Shown here piece after piece: positions 14,541 to 27,993 of a stretch of 64,000 nt of DNA. The number at the start of each line of letters is the position of its first letter. Within the stretch, counting starts at the first letter, position 1. The DNA is taken from the NCBI GenBank assembly GCA_964017155.1, contig OZ024861.1, positions 22,480,213 to 22,544,212 of the forward strand. Reading direction: 5' to 3'. A program made the position numbers and the translations under genes. This DNA is from Oasisia sp. SBJ-2009. Lineage: Eukaryota; Annelida; Polychaeta; Sabellida; Siboglinidae. The notes below the pieces were generated by a model. It saw only the letters and a program-made list of their open reading frames with translations. It was not told the origin of the DNA and ran no database searches.

Positions 14541-15356
14541 TTAATATAAAGTAAAAATGTCCACATATACTCAATGTTTTAACGCCAGCGGTTTACCAGA
14601 AAAATATTTTTTAACACCCAGCCATCCAAATACTACGAGCTACCCCATCTTAGACGAAGAATGCCGTCACGACGGTGAGGCGTTCTCCACGTAGATTCCC
14701 TGCACGGGGTTTGGCTGTTGTCATGAAATGGCTGCAACTCGGCAACGCGCTTAACATGCTGATGACGGTAAATATAAAGTTGTCTATTATTGTTATCGCT
14801 GAAATCATCCCATCAACTGATGACACATGTCTACTTCTAAGCATTTCTCCTCAAAATGGACCGAGCAAAGTGAACTGTTCTTGGACTTGAGGGATTCCAA
14901 ACAGTATGCCCGCAAATCACCAATGTGAATCCATTGCTTCAATACTACCGGTTGTTTCAACTATTATTGCAACCGTATGCCGAACAGTAAGGCATACTTA
15001 CTAAAGTTTACCATAGATTTAACCACAGATTTAGATATACGTATATAAGCAGCTGCTAGATGTCACGCCAACTGAACGAACTGTCGAAGACTCGAAGTTG
15101 TTGACCCTTAACAACGTCGCAGGAAGCTGACCGGTTTCAGCAGACACATAGAATGCCGCGCGCTGAATGGCAAAGCCAAGTTAACCCTTCACCTATGGCG
15201 GCGTCTAGACCATCGTGGATTTCGTTAGAATTTTAGACTTTAAAGTCACATTCTGAGTAAACCGCTGACGTTAAAAAATTGAGTATATGTGGAAATTGTT
15301 ACTTTGTATAAACTCTAATAGGTGTATGACACGAAACCGTTGTCTTTTTTTGTCCT
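14541..15356 (+). mobile_element. AGGACA MITE, 5'-truncated copy
   Basis: Matches the complete copies at 16201 and 60513 across the interior (TGAAATGGCTGCAACTCGG, CATCGTGGATTTCGTTAGAA) and the right inverted repeat, ending TGTCCT then TTAA (15357-15360). The first 45 or so bases of the left repeat are missing. No transposase frame is present. Confidence 0.85.
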
Positions 15357-15390
15357 TTAAAAACATATTATATTTCGCTACATAAATTAC

Positions 15391-15423
<33 letters not shown>
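15391..15423. repeat. (TA)n microsatellite
   Basis: Short TA array between the truncated MITE and the start of duplication unit B. Confidence 0.9.
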
Positions 15424-15427
<4 letters not shown>

Positions 15428-15973
15428 GTGAAAAGAAAACCGAGACATATGTCAACAAAAGCGCAGATACTGTTGTACCAACACTGTTTTGTTTTATTGC
15501 AGATATATATTAAATTTGTTAGCAACACGAATTACAGGTGTATTGCGTTTCTTCTTACCCCTCAAATCGACTTGAAGTAGGCTTTGAAATATGGTCTCAG
15601 GAGGAGGAATAACATCAAGTCCAGTGCCAATCACCACACAGCGGACATAGATTAACATTGAGTTAAGCCACGCCGTGCCCCAGTCGAAAATATCACAAGC
15701 ACGTGATTCAACCGGTAGTTCATATGTAGCGTAGTATGCAATATTTATTACTGTTCAAAGCATATCACAGTTTATTATGTGGCTGATCTTTTCAATCGAA
15801 ATTTTCTGTGAACCACTCAGCCACATTGCAATACATTCACGTACACAGCTATCTACCACTGCCTATATTCAGGCAATCTTTCATACGGCAGAGTTAACTA
15901 GGGCAATCATTACAAACAAGACTGGAAATGTATTTTCCATTGGCAAACTGAAGAGAAGAAATTCTGGTGTTAT

Positions 15974-18003
15974 TTATTCAGGATAGGTGGCCTTTAACTT
16001 CATTTTGAGAAACTCAAGTGATGTGATCGGCTCATGTTTGTCGGACCCGTCTAAGCACTGAACCAAACAGTCTGGATCAGGATGCGCGAAGTAGGCAACG
16101 GACATGCGCACTCTCTCTCTGACGGACGGTGCTTCCGGAATGACGACACGGTGTACCTGCAGAAAAGCGACGAAACGAATATTAACAAATATTTGTTTAA
16201 AGGACAAACAAAGTTAACTTTTACGTGGCATACACCTAATAGAGTTAATATAAAGTAACAATTTCCACATATACTCAATTTTTTAACGCCAGCGGTTTAC
16301 TAGAATTTTTTTTTAACACCCAGCCATCCAAATTCTATGCGCTACCCTATCTTAGACGAAGAATGACGTCACGACGGTGATCGAGGCGCTCTCCACGTAG
16401 ATTCCCTGCATAGGGTTTGGCTGTTGTCATGAAATGGCTGCAACTCGGCAACGCGCGTAACATGCTGATGACGGTAAATATAAAGTTGTCTATTATTGTT
16501 ATCGCTGAAATCATCCCATCAACTGATGATACATGTCTACATCAAAGCATTTCTCCTCAAAATGGACCGAGCAAAGTGCCAAACAGTACGCCCGCAAATC
16601 ACCAACGTGAATCCATTGCTTCAATACTACCGGTTGTTTCAACTATTATTGCAACCGTATGCCGAACACGAAGGCATAATTACTAAAGTTTACCATAGAT
16701 TTAACCACAGATTTAGATATACGTCTATAAGCAGCTGCTAGATGTCACGCCAACTGAACGAACTGTCGAAGACTCGAAGTTGTTGACCCTTAACAGCGTC
16801 GCCGGAAGCTGACCGAGATATAGAATGCCGCGCGCTGAATGGCCAAGCCAAATTAACCCTTCACCTAGACCATCGTGGATTTCGTTAGAATTTTAGACTT
16901 TAAAGTCACATTCTGAGTAAACCGCTGACGTTAAAAAATTGAGTATATGTGGAAATTGTTACTTTGTATAAACTCTATTACGGGTATGACACGAAGCCGT
17001 AGCCTTTTTTTGTCCTTTAAATATAATAATTACAATTTCGCTAGAACATATTTATTAATATTGTAAAGTAGACCCTGGTGTTAATATAATGCCGTGGCAT
17101 AGCCTATGCAGTCGTTGTCGAATTTAGAATTTCTATTAATAATATAGAATTTTACATTGGAATATTCTTTTCAAATCGTTTGGAATTCACTATGGAATGT
17201 CGTTTGGTCACATATGGTCGAATAGGTTGTGTGCATTTAAACAATAATAACTTGAAGTGAACTTAATATAAACATAAAAGTATTGTTAATAATAATGCCG
17301 ATAGCAAGTTCGCTTACGGTTGCGATGAGTTTATCGGAAGTCCAGCGTTGCAAGAGTAAGCCTACATTAACATATATTGTGCCGGTCTTCGGTGTAGCTG
17401 GAACGAATTGTCCGTCTCGCGTGCGCAGCTGAAATGATCAGGAAGTTTCGAATATGCATAGACACCAAGAATAATGATAACTTTGTTATGTGTTCAAATA
17501 GCATTGGCCAGAAACTATTAAAACAAACCCACACAGGCATGCGCGCATTCTCACGCAATATCGAATAATTTATATTCCTGTACACATTTCCAAGCAACAT
17601 CTTTCGACATCGTATCAAGGTTTATTCAACGGGTAGACAATAAAGTAACTGGCTTAGACATTCCGCTAGCTGCATCATATTGAAAATGTACTCTACCTGT
17701 AGACCACCCACGTCGTCCTGGAATAGCAGGGTTATGGTTCCGTAGTCCGAATGCTCCCCACAACGGATCTGATTCGGCTTAATATCTTGGGAAAAAACGT
17801 AACTGAGTGACTACTGTTATGGAATCCACATTATTGTTATGCCTTTGTCTTTGATACATACACACTCACTCACTCACTCACTCACTCACTCACTCACTCA
17901 CTCACTCACTCACTCACTCACTCACTCACTCACTCACTCACTCATTCTCTCACACACACAAACGCACACACACGAACGGACGCACGCACGCAAACACACA
18001 CAC

Positions 18004-18090
<87 letters not shown>

Positions 18091-18111
18091 CATATACACA
18101 ACAAATACACA

Positions 18112-18201
<90 letters not shown>

Positions 18202-18973
18202 CGGTAATAACTATCTTCTGTGGTTTCTTGCTGGGGTGTAATCTAGTGTATGATTAATATTCTACAATATAGAGCTGCTTCATAGTTACCCGTATGACTT
18301 GTTATGGCCGGATAGTTAAGACAGCGCATGCCGGTAAATCCGTAGTTCGTGTGTTGATTCTTGAAATAACTTCGATCCTGCAGTGAAGACAAACCAGATT
18401 ATTGTTTCACATGTATGAGAATCCTGTCTTTAAATATAATGTCACTATCAAAGCTGAAACTTGTCTTAATAACATCTTACTCGTGCGGAGCATGAATGAG
18501 TTTATGTACATATCAGTGGTAACGTAATAAACTGGTATCAGTGAAAAATGCATTCTATTTATTGAATACAGTAATCATAGACATGTAATGCTGATGAGGT
18601 TCTTCTGGTAGTGTCAGATTAGTGTAATGTTGCTTATCTTACTGTATATATTTCCTGTTCAAAGCGCATGAGATATTTTACATCATATTGTCATATCATA
18701 GAACGTTTATTACCATTGTAGATCATGACCTTCTTATTTGTGTATAAGGTAGCATATTAAAAACATTTCGTTACCAACAAACATAGTATAGTTTAATGCA
18801 ACAATATACAGACGATTTAAACACGAGCCTGTGGTAATATATTGGTGAGCAGTTAGATATGCAAACGTATAAACATACATTATTCACAGTACTAGGAAAA
18901 AGGTTAGTGACAAAAGACACTTGTGTGCATGATCATGTAACATTCACGCACGCACGCGCTCACGCACGGACAC

Positions 18974-19051
<78 letters not shown>

Positions 19052-21151
19052 CACACTCAGTTTAAACTATAGTTATTCCAGTCACATACCTTGAGTCCAA
19101 GACCTAGTCCGATTAGAAGGAGAATCCGCTGAGAGAGATTCCAACAAAGATTTTTCAACTCGTCAGAGGCTGTTCGAAATCCGGGAACTTCTTTCGGAAA
19201 CTGTGTGAATTAAACGGGACGAAGAAGACAGCAGACATTATAAAAGACCCATCTCACTCACTGCCCGGGTTTTATATAAAGTCCCAAAGAACATAGGGGT
19301 CTATATCGCAATAGTACTTTTTTGCCAACCTTCATCACGTTGCTCAACGCGAGGTCGGCAGCGTGTGATTACAAGTCTGGGGAAGAGTAGGAGGTGTGCA
19401 ACATATGTGATTAAGACTACTATTATTAACGTTGTTATGCAAAGTTACTAATGGCGGTGTGTTGTGTTAATATGAATTTATGCCACAAGAATTTCCCATT
19501 TGGGATTATTAGTGGTTACTGTATTGCATTGCATTGCATTGCATTGCATTGCATTGCATTGCATTGCATTGCATTGCACCGCACCGCACCGCACCGCACC
19601 GCACCGCACCGCACCGCACCGCACCGCACCGCACCGCACCGCACCGCACCGCACCGCACCGCACCGCACCGCACCGCACCGCACCGCACCGCACCGCACC
19701 GCACCGCACCGCACCGCACCGCACCGCACCGCACCGCACCGCACCGCACCGCACCGCACTGCATTGCATTGCATTTCACCTGTGCATTGACGGTGTTGAA
19801 AGCTTCCTTCAGATCGCCGACTCGTCCGTTGAACCTGTTGACATAAAGATTACTTCCTGTTGACGCCTTTATGAATATTATGATAATCCGTCGTGTTATT
19901 TATAGGATGGCTGACACTACATAGGATTATTATATATATATTAAAACGCGTCACACGAACAATTGTTACCACACTATAAGTTATGACGTTACTATAGCTG
20001 TGTTTCTATAGCTTTATTTATATTGAAACACCAAAAACCTTTTCAACAATATTGTTGATATTTTCTTTCTTTCTTTCGTATCGCTTCAGAGTATGCTGGT
20101 TGCCTAGAAACCCGAATACGTTTTATTGACTGCACGACAGTGAAGTTACGAACCGCACTTTTAACAAGCTTTCGTGGCGAAGGTTTTAGTTTAATCAGCT
20201 ATGTTTTAAATCTATCAATTCAAAGTCATTACATACTAGTGAAAAAGCGATAAATTTCATATATAGCGCAGTATACAATCATCAGGATTGATCTCGACAG
20301 ACCTGTGCTACCAGACACCATTTCAACTTCTCTGGGAATTCTACGTACTTCTCTTGTTCGAGGCGAACCCATCCACCACGTTCGTCTATATACTGAGGTC
20401 GACAGGAATATTTCTGTTTAACAGTTTCGGGCAGGTTGAAGAAGGTTCTGGCTTCTTCCATTACCACGTCCACCTGAAATATACATTCAACAGTGGATGT
20501 GATTCTGATCACCTGGTTCGTGTTATGTTATATCATTGCATGTCGAGTGACACCCACATGTTTGTAGTGACACCCACACTTTGACCTTTACCGGCTGGGA
20601 GCCATGCACCTGGCTCGTGTGTGGAAGTTAGTTAATTAGTTGGAGTTGGTATGAAAGGTTGTCTCTGAACTGGTCTTATGATATGCACACACAATAACAT
20701 TACAATTCGTACTTTCACGTTCTGCCGTCTGGAAAGAGGTACTGTGCATGAAATGTAAACGGGTTCGGTACAGCAGGAGTTTTGTGACTGTGGCAATCAT
20801 AATTTAGAATCAATAATATTGATGTATGCCGGTCCGTTTTTGTTGTTATAACATTTTGCATTACATTCATCTTATCTTCTTTGACAATCTTCTACATATT
20901 ATAAATATGATAATGAGTATCCTTCTTAGAACAATACATTGAACTGAGCTCTTAATTTGAATCAAAACAATTCCTATATCCGAACATATGTTTGCACAAC
21001 CTGATTAACAAAACAACTAATTTCACTCAACCATGCACACATACATCCACATGCAGACACTCTCACCAAGACATGCGCACAGGCACATGTCCATGCATTC
21101 AGACCCGCACAGTCTCACTCAAACACAGACATGCTCGGATATATATATATG

Positions 21152-21207
<56 letters not shown>

Positions 21208-21908
21208 ATCAAACGTAATGTAAAAATGCAAAGTTAAGAAACAGTTAATCATCGTAAGAAAAGAAAGTTGGTAGCGCGAGGACCACACACATAATTATGT
21301 AAAATAATTCACTGCATATAATTAATAATAAGATTGTCCCACAATTATTGCTCTTCTCCATTTCTTCCTTCTGTTGCGCACACTGCGACACGTCTAACGC
21401 GAATTTGTTTTACAAAAACACACACGGAAATACACAAATTAGAAGAACGCGTCCAAAAAAATGCCCGGACCTCTGTCTCCTGTTCGATTTTACCAACTGT
21501 ATTATGTTTATCGTTAACATATTGACGAGTTTTCTTCAATTAACTATTAGATATATAAACAGTGCTGTTTTTTTGTATATGCCCATTCTCTGTAAATATT
21601 AACAAAGATATTCATGATATTGAAGTGGCTTGGTTGCCTAGAAGAAGACATTTAATATGAACAGTGGCTAACAACAATCACCTAGTAACAATTAGTCTAT
21701 GAAGACTCAAGTCTATGAAGACTCAAGTCGTGGGCTATTTTACCTTGTCTTGAGGGATGCCGTAGTTTGTCAGCCCAACGAACCCAACAGTGCTGAAGGC
21801 GTCGATGATCTGCGCCGCCAACTGACGTTGGACGTCATCGCTGACGTCTTCTAGGGCCTTGGTCAAGTTGAATTCTTGCAGATCGACAATGGGGATCGCA
21901 GACGACAT
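15974..21908 (-). CDS. 2-oxoglutarate/Fe(II)-dependent oxygenase, copy B (intact, 315 aa)
   Basis: Exons in transcript order: 21908-21744, 20473-20328, 19834-19780, 19200-19090, 18377-18290, 17785-17697, 17428-17318, 16156-15974; all have AG/GT borders and matching phases. The protein has an N-terminal DIOX_N region (residues about 1-130: MSSAIPIVDLQEFN, VGFVGLTNYGIPQDK, DERGGWVRLEQEKY, GDLKEAFN). The catalytic double-stranded beta-helix follows: RCLNYPAI, GEHSDYGTITLLFQDD (H and D iron ligands), VHRVVIPE (second His) and RVRMSVAYF (RxS, 2-oxoglutarate binding). It ends KATYPE. Length and motif order fit the isopenicillin-N-synthase-like family, which uses Fe(II), 2-oxoglutarate and O2; no signal peptide is visible, so it is probably cytosolic. 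The substrate is unknown. AATAAA (plus-strand TTTATT at 15771) lies about 200 bp past the stop. The second exon could instead end at another GT (20304), but only the 20328 donor keeps phase with the next exon. Confidence 0.88.
16201..17016 (+). mobile_element. AGGACA MITE, complete copy, TTAA target duplication
   Basis: Runs from AGGACA to TGTCCT between TTAA at 16197-16200 and TTAA at 17017-17020. Inverted repeats of about 100 bp share CATACACCTAATAGAGTT and CACATATACTCAATTTTTTA. At the matching place in unit A (about 1131-1134) there is a single TTAA and no element, so the ends are defined by a filled/empty comparison. TTAA sites fit piggyBac-like mobilisation. It has no coding capacity and sits in an intron of oxygenase copy B. 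Confidence 0.92.
17860..17943. repeat. (ACTC)n microsatellite
   Basis: Perfect ACTC tetramer array of about 80 bp. It is part of a compound array with the (TA)n and (CA)n blocks that follow, in the intron upstream (transcript order) of the HxD exon of copy B. Confidence 0.95.
18006..18200. repeat. Compound (TA)n-(CATATA)n-(CA)n microsatellite
   Basis: TA array to about 18062, CATATA units to about 18095, then CA to 18200. The homologous intron position of unit A holds a pure CA/CGCA array (1980-2201). Confidence 0.95.
18948..19052. repeat. (CA)n microsatellite
   Basis: CA array with an initial CACGCA block; counterpart of 2950-3136 in unit A. Confidence 0.95.
19520..19775. repeat. (ATTGC)n-(ACCGC)n pentamer array
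   Basis: About ten ATTGC units are followed by roughly 37 nearly perfect ACCGC units and a few ATTGC units. The array ends within about 10 bp of the oxygenase copy B exon 19834-19780. The unit A counterpart is TTGTA (3591-3680). Confidence 0.95.
21139..21201. repeat. (TA)n microsatellite
   Basis: TA array with a GTATGTA interruption in the first intron of oxygenase copy B. Confidence 0.95.
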
Positions 21909-22375
21909 CTTGTCATGTAGGTAATTGTTGGACGCCCGTCTCTGACGTCTGCTTCAGACTAACTCATAACAAACAAAGTAAGTGTATACAATTAGTTTAC
22001 AAAAAATACCCTGGGCGGCAAGTTGTTTGTCTGTGATTGCGACCCAAACTGAAGTCGCAGTTTGTATGAATAATAGATAGTCATCATCTGGTTGTATGAT
22101 CTAATTATAGGTCATCACTCTGATCTAGTAAACATACAGGCCGCGCGCTAGATGACTTGTTTGTTTGCGAACTCGTCTCGAGAGTCGGACACTCAAACTG
22201 AGTTAACATAAACAAAAAAGTTCGCAAATAAATACTGCACACTCGTTGGTTGAAAGGCTTTATTTCTTCTAAAACTTAAGTTGTAGGCCACTATTCAACA
22301 AATAAAAACCCGGCAAAATATCGGTTACGATTTCTATTGTCGACTTGTAAGAATTCAAATTGACTGAAACGTGTT

Positions 22376-22683
22376 GAGCGGAACTCAGGGGTTCCGCTCC
22401 GCTCCGCTTCGAGCTTTCGACTACGAGAACCCGGGTTCGAATCCTGTGCTGCGGTGTTAAGACCTTGGGCAACCCCAGCTGTATAAATGAGTACATGGCT
22501 GTAAACAGTAGTGGATATGTGTACGAGCAGCCTTCGCGCATTAATTGTAGCATATGGCTGGATGCTTCCCAGAGAAGCCGAGATGGTGTCTGAGTGAACA
22601 GGTTTGTCAAGGAACTAAATTGTAAAGCGCTTTGAGCAATCCTGAGGACTGGATACTGCGCTATATAAGCACTTGTCTTTTAA
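22376..22683 (+). mobile_element. tRNA-derived SINE
   Basis: Contains a strong B-box-like GGGTTCGAATCC in its head, the shared body (CCCAGAGAAGCCGAGATGGT) and the tail AAAGCGCTTTGAGCAATCCT ending in CTATATAAGCACTTGTC. It is the best-preserved copy of the family in the window. Confidence 0.8.
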
Positions 22684-24687
22684 AACCACAGAACACGTCA
22701 CCGACGATATCCATCGCCAGTTGGCAGCGCGGATAATTGATGTCTTCAGATTGTTGTGAACCAGGTTTCACGTTAAATTCGCTATTTGTATAAGAAGAAC
22801 GTTCCTTCTCGTTATATACTTATGGAACCCCCGCCCACAGCACCCACGGTCCATGAAAAAGACATTTTGACTATGGACATTTGGGGTAACATACATTTAA
22901 GCAAATATGCACAAAGTTTGATTCATTGTTGTGTAGCAGGTTCAGTTCCTGTTGGTGTTTTGCTGGTTGCAATGCAGACACTGTTGGTGTGCACATTCGC
23001 TGAATCAACTAATTTCCTTTAAACGTTTCTATCTAATAATGCACGGAATCTTTGTAATGTCTGTTGCACTTTAGCGTATGAGGTCATGCTATTTATGCAG
23101 ATATCTATGCATAAATGTATATCTATGTAATACATTTCCATTAATGCACTTACTCAAACATTGTACTTGCACATTTTTTCACACACGTCCTTTGGAACAT
23201 AATGTATTGTGTTGTATCCTTTACACATTATCCTTGAGAAAACTAATGGTAATGTGAAACCGCCAAGATGCTTGATATGTCTGAATTTATAAACACTTTC
23301 ACAATACCTTATCCTATATTCTCCAGATCATGTGTACAATCTAAATTGTAATTGCAAGAAAATGCAAAACTGTCTACTACATATTTACATGCATTATGTG
23401 TATAAGTGCCATGCAATTTATTATTATTGTTGTTAAGTTAGTCAGTAGAAAAACATCTCACCACTTTTGAACTACCTCCATAAACAAATTACATATCAAT
23501 ACATAATTTAAGCATTTAGTAACATCATCCAGACGTGGCATAAATAAACTTGTATAAGTAACTACCACGGGTATTTATATTGAACAATGTATTTTTACAT
23601 GTACTCCTCACCGTTCTCACATAAAGCATCCTATACAAATCAATATTGTATTATATTTGCATTCCTGTTCACATTGTAATGTGTTTCACCTATAAACTCA
23701 GTAAGTTGACGTTAGGTGATACATTAAGCATAATAAGATTTAAATGCGCTTCTCTTTGTGAGATAAATGGATTCACATATAGTGTATGAGGAATGCTGGT
23801 TCACTGGAAATTTTTATTTTAAACATGGCGGATGTCAGAATGCAACTTTAAGTCTGTGACCATATTCTTTTCCAACAGACAACTGTCAATATATGTCTGC
23901 CTATATGACAGCCAACATTGCAGCATACTTCAAAATATGTTTGCCCAAAACAACAATGCAAATGTCGTTTACATCAATTACATGCTTTGTTTATATATGG
24001 ATCCCCAACTTATGTGTGGTTTCCACAACCTTTACCTAATTGAAGTTTGTGTCGACCACTAACTTAGTCCACTTAGATGCAGAATATTGTTGTCAAAACA
24101 CCATTGCTATATATATATATATATATCACCTTTAACTATAACATTATTGTTACACCACACCTTAACTGTAACACTAAACAAGATAAACTCCAGATGTAAA
24201 GATACAGGTCTACAGGTCTATCTGTACTGACTGATTGTGTGGCACAGTTTGAATTTTTGATAGCTGTCACTGTGTTAGTCTGCAACATCATAACACAATT
24301 ACTGTGTGCATCAATTTAAATTTGACACTGTGTTAAAAATACATAATACATCACAATAATTTTGTTTTGAAACATTTCTAAAAAGTTGTTTGAATTTAGT
24401 TGTTTTAATTGAGGCAAACATATATTTAGGTGCATTGACTTAGATTGTCTATTACAATAATAATAATAATTGATTTCTCTATGCAGTCATAATAATGAAT
24501 GAAATTCAGGAAACCCTGCAATATTTTATTATTAAACTTCCATGATATTCAGTGTTCCTACTTTACTAAGTTCCAACAGTCGTATGTTATTATAACTATT
24601 TGGTTTCAAACAAAGGCAATAACGGAGACTGCATTGACAGTACTACACATTTAATATCAATAAACTGGCCATTACAAGATTAGTTAC
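22684..24687. other. Gene-poor stretch with a segment repeated at 43.2 kb
   Basis: No coding gene is recognised. The segment 23850-24035 is similar, in inverted orientation, to 43170-43360 in an intron of the IAP gene (both contain ATATATGGATCC and CAAAACAACAATGC). It may be an interspersed repeat or part of a larger inverted duplication that also includes the BIR exon at 24688-24847. Confidence 0.6.
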
Positions 24688-24847
24688 CTGGCCTGAGTGA
24701 GCTGCCTGCACGGAGCGGATGAAGGCGTCCCCCTTCACTGTCCTCACGTAGTTGCAGCGCGGGAACCAGCGGGGATGTTCTGTCCTGCGATCATCTTCCC
24801 TCAGCCAGTCCCATGGCAGGAGAAGCACTTTACAGAGTCACCAATAC
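24688..24847 (-). pseudogene. Orphan BIR-domain exon (second half of a BIR), frameshifted
   Basis: With an AG acceptor at 24848-24849 and a GT donor at 24686-24687, the exon reads GIGDSVKCFSCHG in one frame. It then continues DWLREDDRRTEHPRWFPRC in another, a frame change inside the zinc-binding region. CxxC, H and C are the zinc ligands of BIR domains, which in IAP proteins bind caspases or IAP-binding motifs. Its entry phase (1) matches the exon ending at 42770 in the IAP gene at 42002-45576, which stops at exactly the preceding residue (FDFTG). No other IAP exon is visible nearby on this strand. It may be a relic of a duplicated, inverted IAP gene. Confidence 0.75.
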
Positions 24848-24849
24848 CT

Positions 24850-25990
24850 GCAATACACCGCACAACGTCTTGTTATCTCAGACTTACTATATTTATATTA
24901 TATTTAGAATATCTTCTTATAACTTATGTAATATTAATATGCAATATTTATGTTCACCTGCATACGTGAACCGTTATATTCTATCAACTTGTGAGTGGGG
25001 ACTTATGACAAAAACACAACTTAGGTAGTCATTTATAGTCATTTATAAAGTTACATGTTTGCGTTTTCATTCATATCCTGAAAAGTAAAGATGGACACTG
25101 TAGAGTGGTTACTGACTCACCAGATGGCGCCACTGCAACATGGTAAAAATCCCAAACTGTCAGACGGTGATGAAATTGTGATATCCCTGCTTTGTTCAAA
25201 TGCAAAGAGTGGTCAAGAGTCTAGCAAGATACCCATCTAATGACAAAAAGGCTGTGAGCCAAATTAAGATACCTTAAAATAGAATCAATTTTTAATTAAG
25301 TACGTATCATTACCAGGAGATGGGTGTGGACGATAGAGAGAAAATACAGAAATGGAGGGCAGCGTCGAAAGTGGAGAAAACTGCACTGGTGAAATAAAAA
25401 GGAAAGCAAACAAAAGAGAAGTGAAGGGGAAGGAGTAGGTCGTTTGGCGGTCACCTTATTAATACCTACTTTCGGTTTCGTTTTTTTGTATGGCTAACCA
25501 CAATATCCCATTAAATGCATTGCACAGAAATAACATTTCAGAATTGGATTAGTTGTGTGCGGGTCATAGATATACATAGAACACCCCAGTAGAACAAGAT
25601 TGCTTGGCCGCTATCAGTTGACACATGATACTCTGAAGCCAACATGGGCGGGTGACAGCCATTCAGTTGCTAGGCAGAAAGCCACTGCATGCATGGTATA
25701 TACATAGGACTCAACCAAGTTTTCGACATAATTATCACATTATTTATTTACTGATATCAGTTAGTCAGTGTTGTGTAATTGTGTACAATGTGTTCAAACA
25801 GTTGCCTCTCTAATATGCCAGTATGAAACAAATCAACAGGCTTAATTATACTTAGTATACAGTGTGAGGGATGAGTACAGCTTAGTACTATTTAATTTGA
25901 TATTCTACCAGATCCACAATTGTTATGGTGTTTTTACAAAAAAAGTCATTTAAAAATCAACCAACTGAAGTCTGTCCTCCAATTTTACAT
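24850..25990. other. Intergenic, no gene recognised
   Basis: No exon with a known motif and no clear repeat between the orphan BIR exon and the left arm of the composite transposon. Confidence 0.4.
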
Positions 25991-27424
25991 ACTAGTTAGG
26001 ATTGTATGGTTTTGGTTAAGGTAATACATTATTCTGTTAACCCATGGAGAAGAAACAATTAAACTTTTCCACTTGATTGAATTAATTTGTGATGAGAAAA
26101 TCCCAACACTATTCCACAATTCCTCTCGATTGCGTCATACAAATATATAACACATCAATGGTTATATGGTTATTGCACTTGTATGACTAGTCCAAGATCA
26201 GAAACTTGTCACCAGCCGTAAACAGAATGTAATTATTATCTCGACAGCAATCCCCAGGGAAGTGTGGTTATTTTATTCTTTGAGGTGTGGCTTTGTAGAT
26301 CACGATATTAGAGAGTGACAACAAGGTCGATTAGTACAATGTGAACTAGACAGGTTGTGTTCTGTCCCTAATCAAAAAGGCTGGTTAACCACACGACAGT
26401 ATCCCAAAACCCACATACATTTTTGCGTACCACTTCCAATGGTTTTACTGTGAGTTACTGAAATAATTGTGCATTGACTATGGGCGTGGATTAATTGGTG
26501 GGGCCGAGGAGGACGCATGACCTCACATTTCAGCCTGATCTGTACCATCACAGGTACTTTGTGTAATTTGATCCCATTTAAGTGATGACAAATTTCTTTG
26601 CCAAAAGGTGGGATTGGGAAATCCTACCCAGGCATCCCTGTTGCCTATATTACTATATACATCTTGTCACTCTATGAATCAGGCAAGCATTTATGGGTCC
26701 AATGTTTACCCTCCACATTTTCAATGATTGGGGCGGGCCATGGCTCCTATTCAGATACATGTAACCAACATAACTATTTAAAATAGCATACCATAAAGCC
26801 TTTGTTTATCTTAGAATTAGCGCCAGACCAACAATAAATTCCATGTTATATTTACTAAAACATTTATATGTATTTGAGGTCGTATGGGGCCTATATATAT
26901 ATATTATATATATTTATTTATAATGTACGTGTACAAAATATACATATATGTATACATATATTATAATATATATTATATACATGTAGATATAAATTGGTTC
27001 CCCGTCGCCCCACTTAAAAAATTGGCTCGACGCCCCAGGCGTTGACGCCAGCCGCCTGATATTTCCCTCAGCCAATTCTTTGGAGTACACACAACGTGGT
27101 TAAATCTAAACAACACGTAATCCAATAACGACTGAACGGACTATGATAACTGTATACATGAATTGTATAACGTGATGTCTGTTGACTGGCACAGGTGATT
27201 ACATAGTCGACCACTAACAGTCTATAACATTACAGTGCGTCACCTACCACAAACAGGAACCGCACACGAAGTTGTACATCTACTGTATACAAGCCTTTGA
27301 ATCCAAACAACGGTACACACGGGGGAAAACCCAGCTTTACGTAGAGTGCCTGGATTAGGACATCTTCTTTTGTAAAAATGCCTTTTCTTTGACGAACTCT
27401 ACTCAATTATAATCCAAATATAAT

Positions 27425-27480
27425 TACACACACATGCACGCACGCACGCACGCACGCGCGCGCGCGCACACACACACACA
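27425..27480. repeat. (CGCA)n-(CA)n microsatellite
   Basis: Short compound array between the left arm and the 3' end of the transposase remnant. Confidence 0.9.
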
Positions 27481-27993
27481 CCATATATAGTATCTGCCAG
27501 AGATATAGCGCAGAGAAATGCAGTAAATTATTAAAATAATTAATAAAGTTATGATTATCCATTTAATGCTACTTAAATGACACTCATAGGCAGTTAGGCA
27601 CATACACGCATATATAATAGCCGTCAACGACTCAGTCGGAGCTTCAGCTCCTATTGTATATGCCATCAGAAGACAGGTCGGGGGGGGGGATTAACTGGAA
27701 GCTGGGCGCTTTCCTAGATAATTACCATTTGCGGCGACATTCCAGATGTGTGGACGATTCGCATGAACTCTAGGGTGCCAGGTGTCGGACAGCGTCACGG
27801 AGTGACGTTACGGCGTGACGAGTCGGATTCTTCATTATTATTGTCCATCTTGATTTTAATATCAGTTATTCAGACATTCTCGTTATGTCAGTGTCACTCT
27901 TAAACCTTGATGACATTGTTAAGTTGACTAATTATGAACAACTTAAACACAAAATAGTTCACGTCCATTTCAGCGCTCTGTCCAAACAAGGAT

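Larger units (their letters stand above)
15447..21925. repeat. Tandem segmental duplication, unit B
   Basis: Collinear direct copy of 455-7100. It differs by one inserted MITE (16201-17016), replaced microsatellites, lack of the LINE fragment found at 6010-6400 of unit A, and scattered substitutions. It carries the intact oxygenase copy B. Confidence 0.85.

Noticed and set aside
22786..23022. 78-codon frame near the SINE
   Set aside because: No motif, no splice-consistent partners, AT-rich surroundings.
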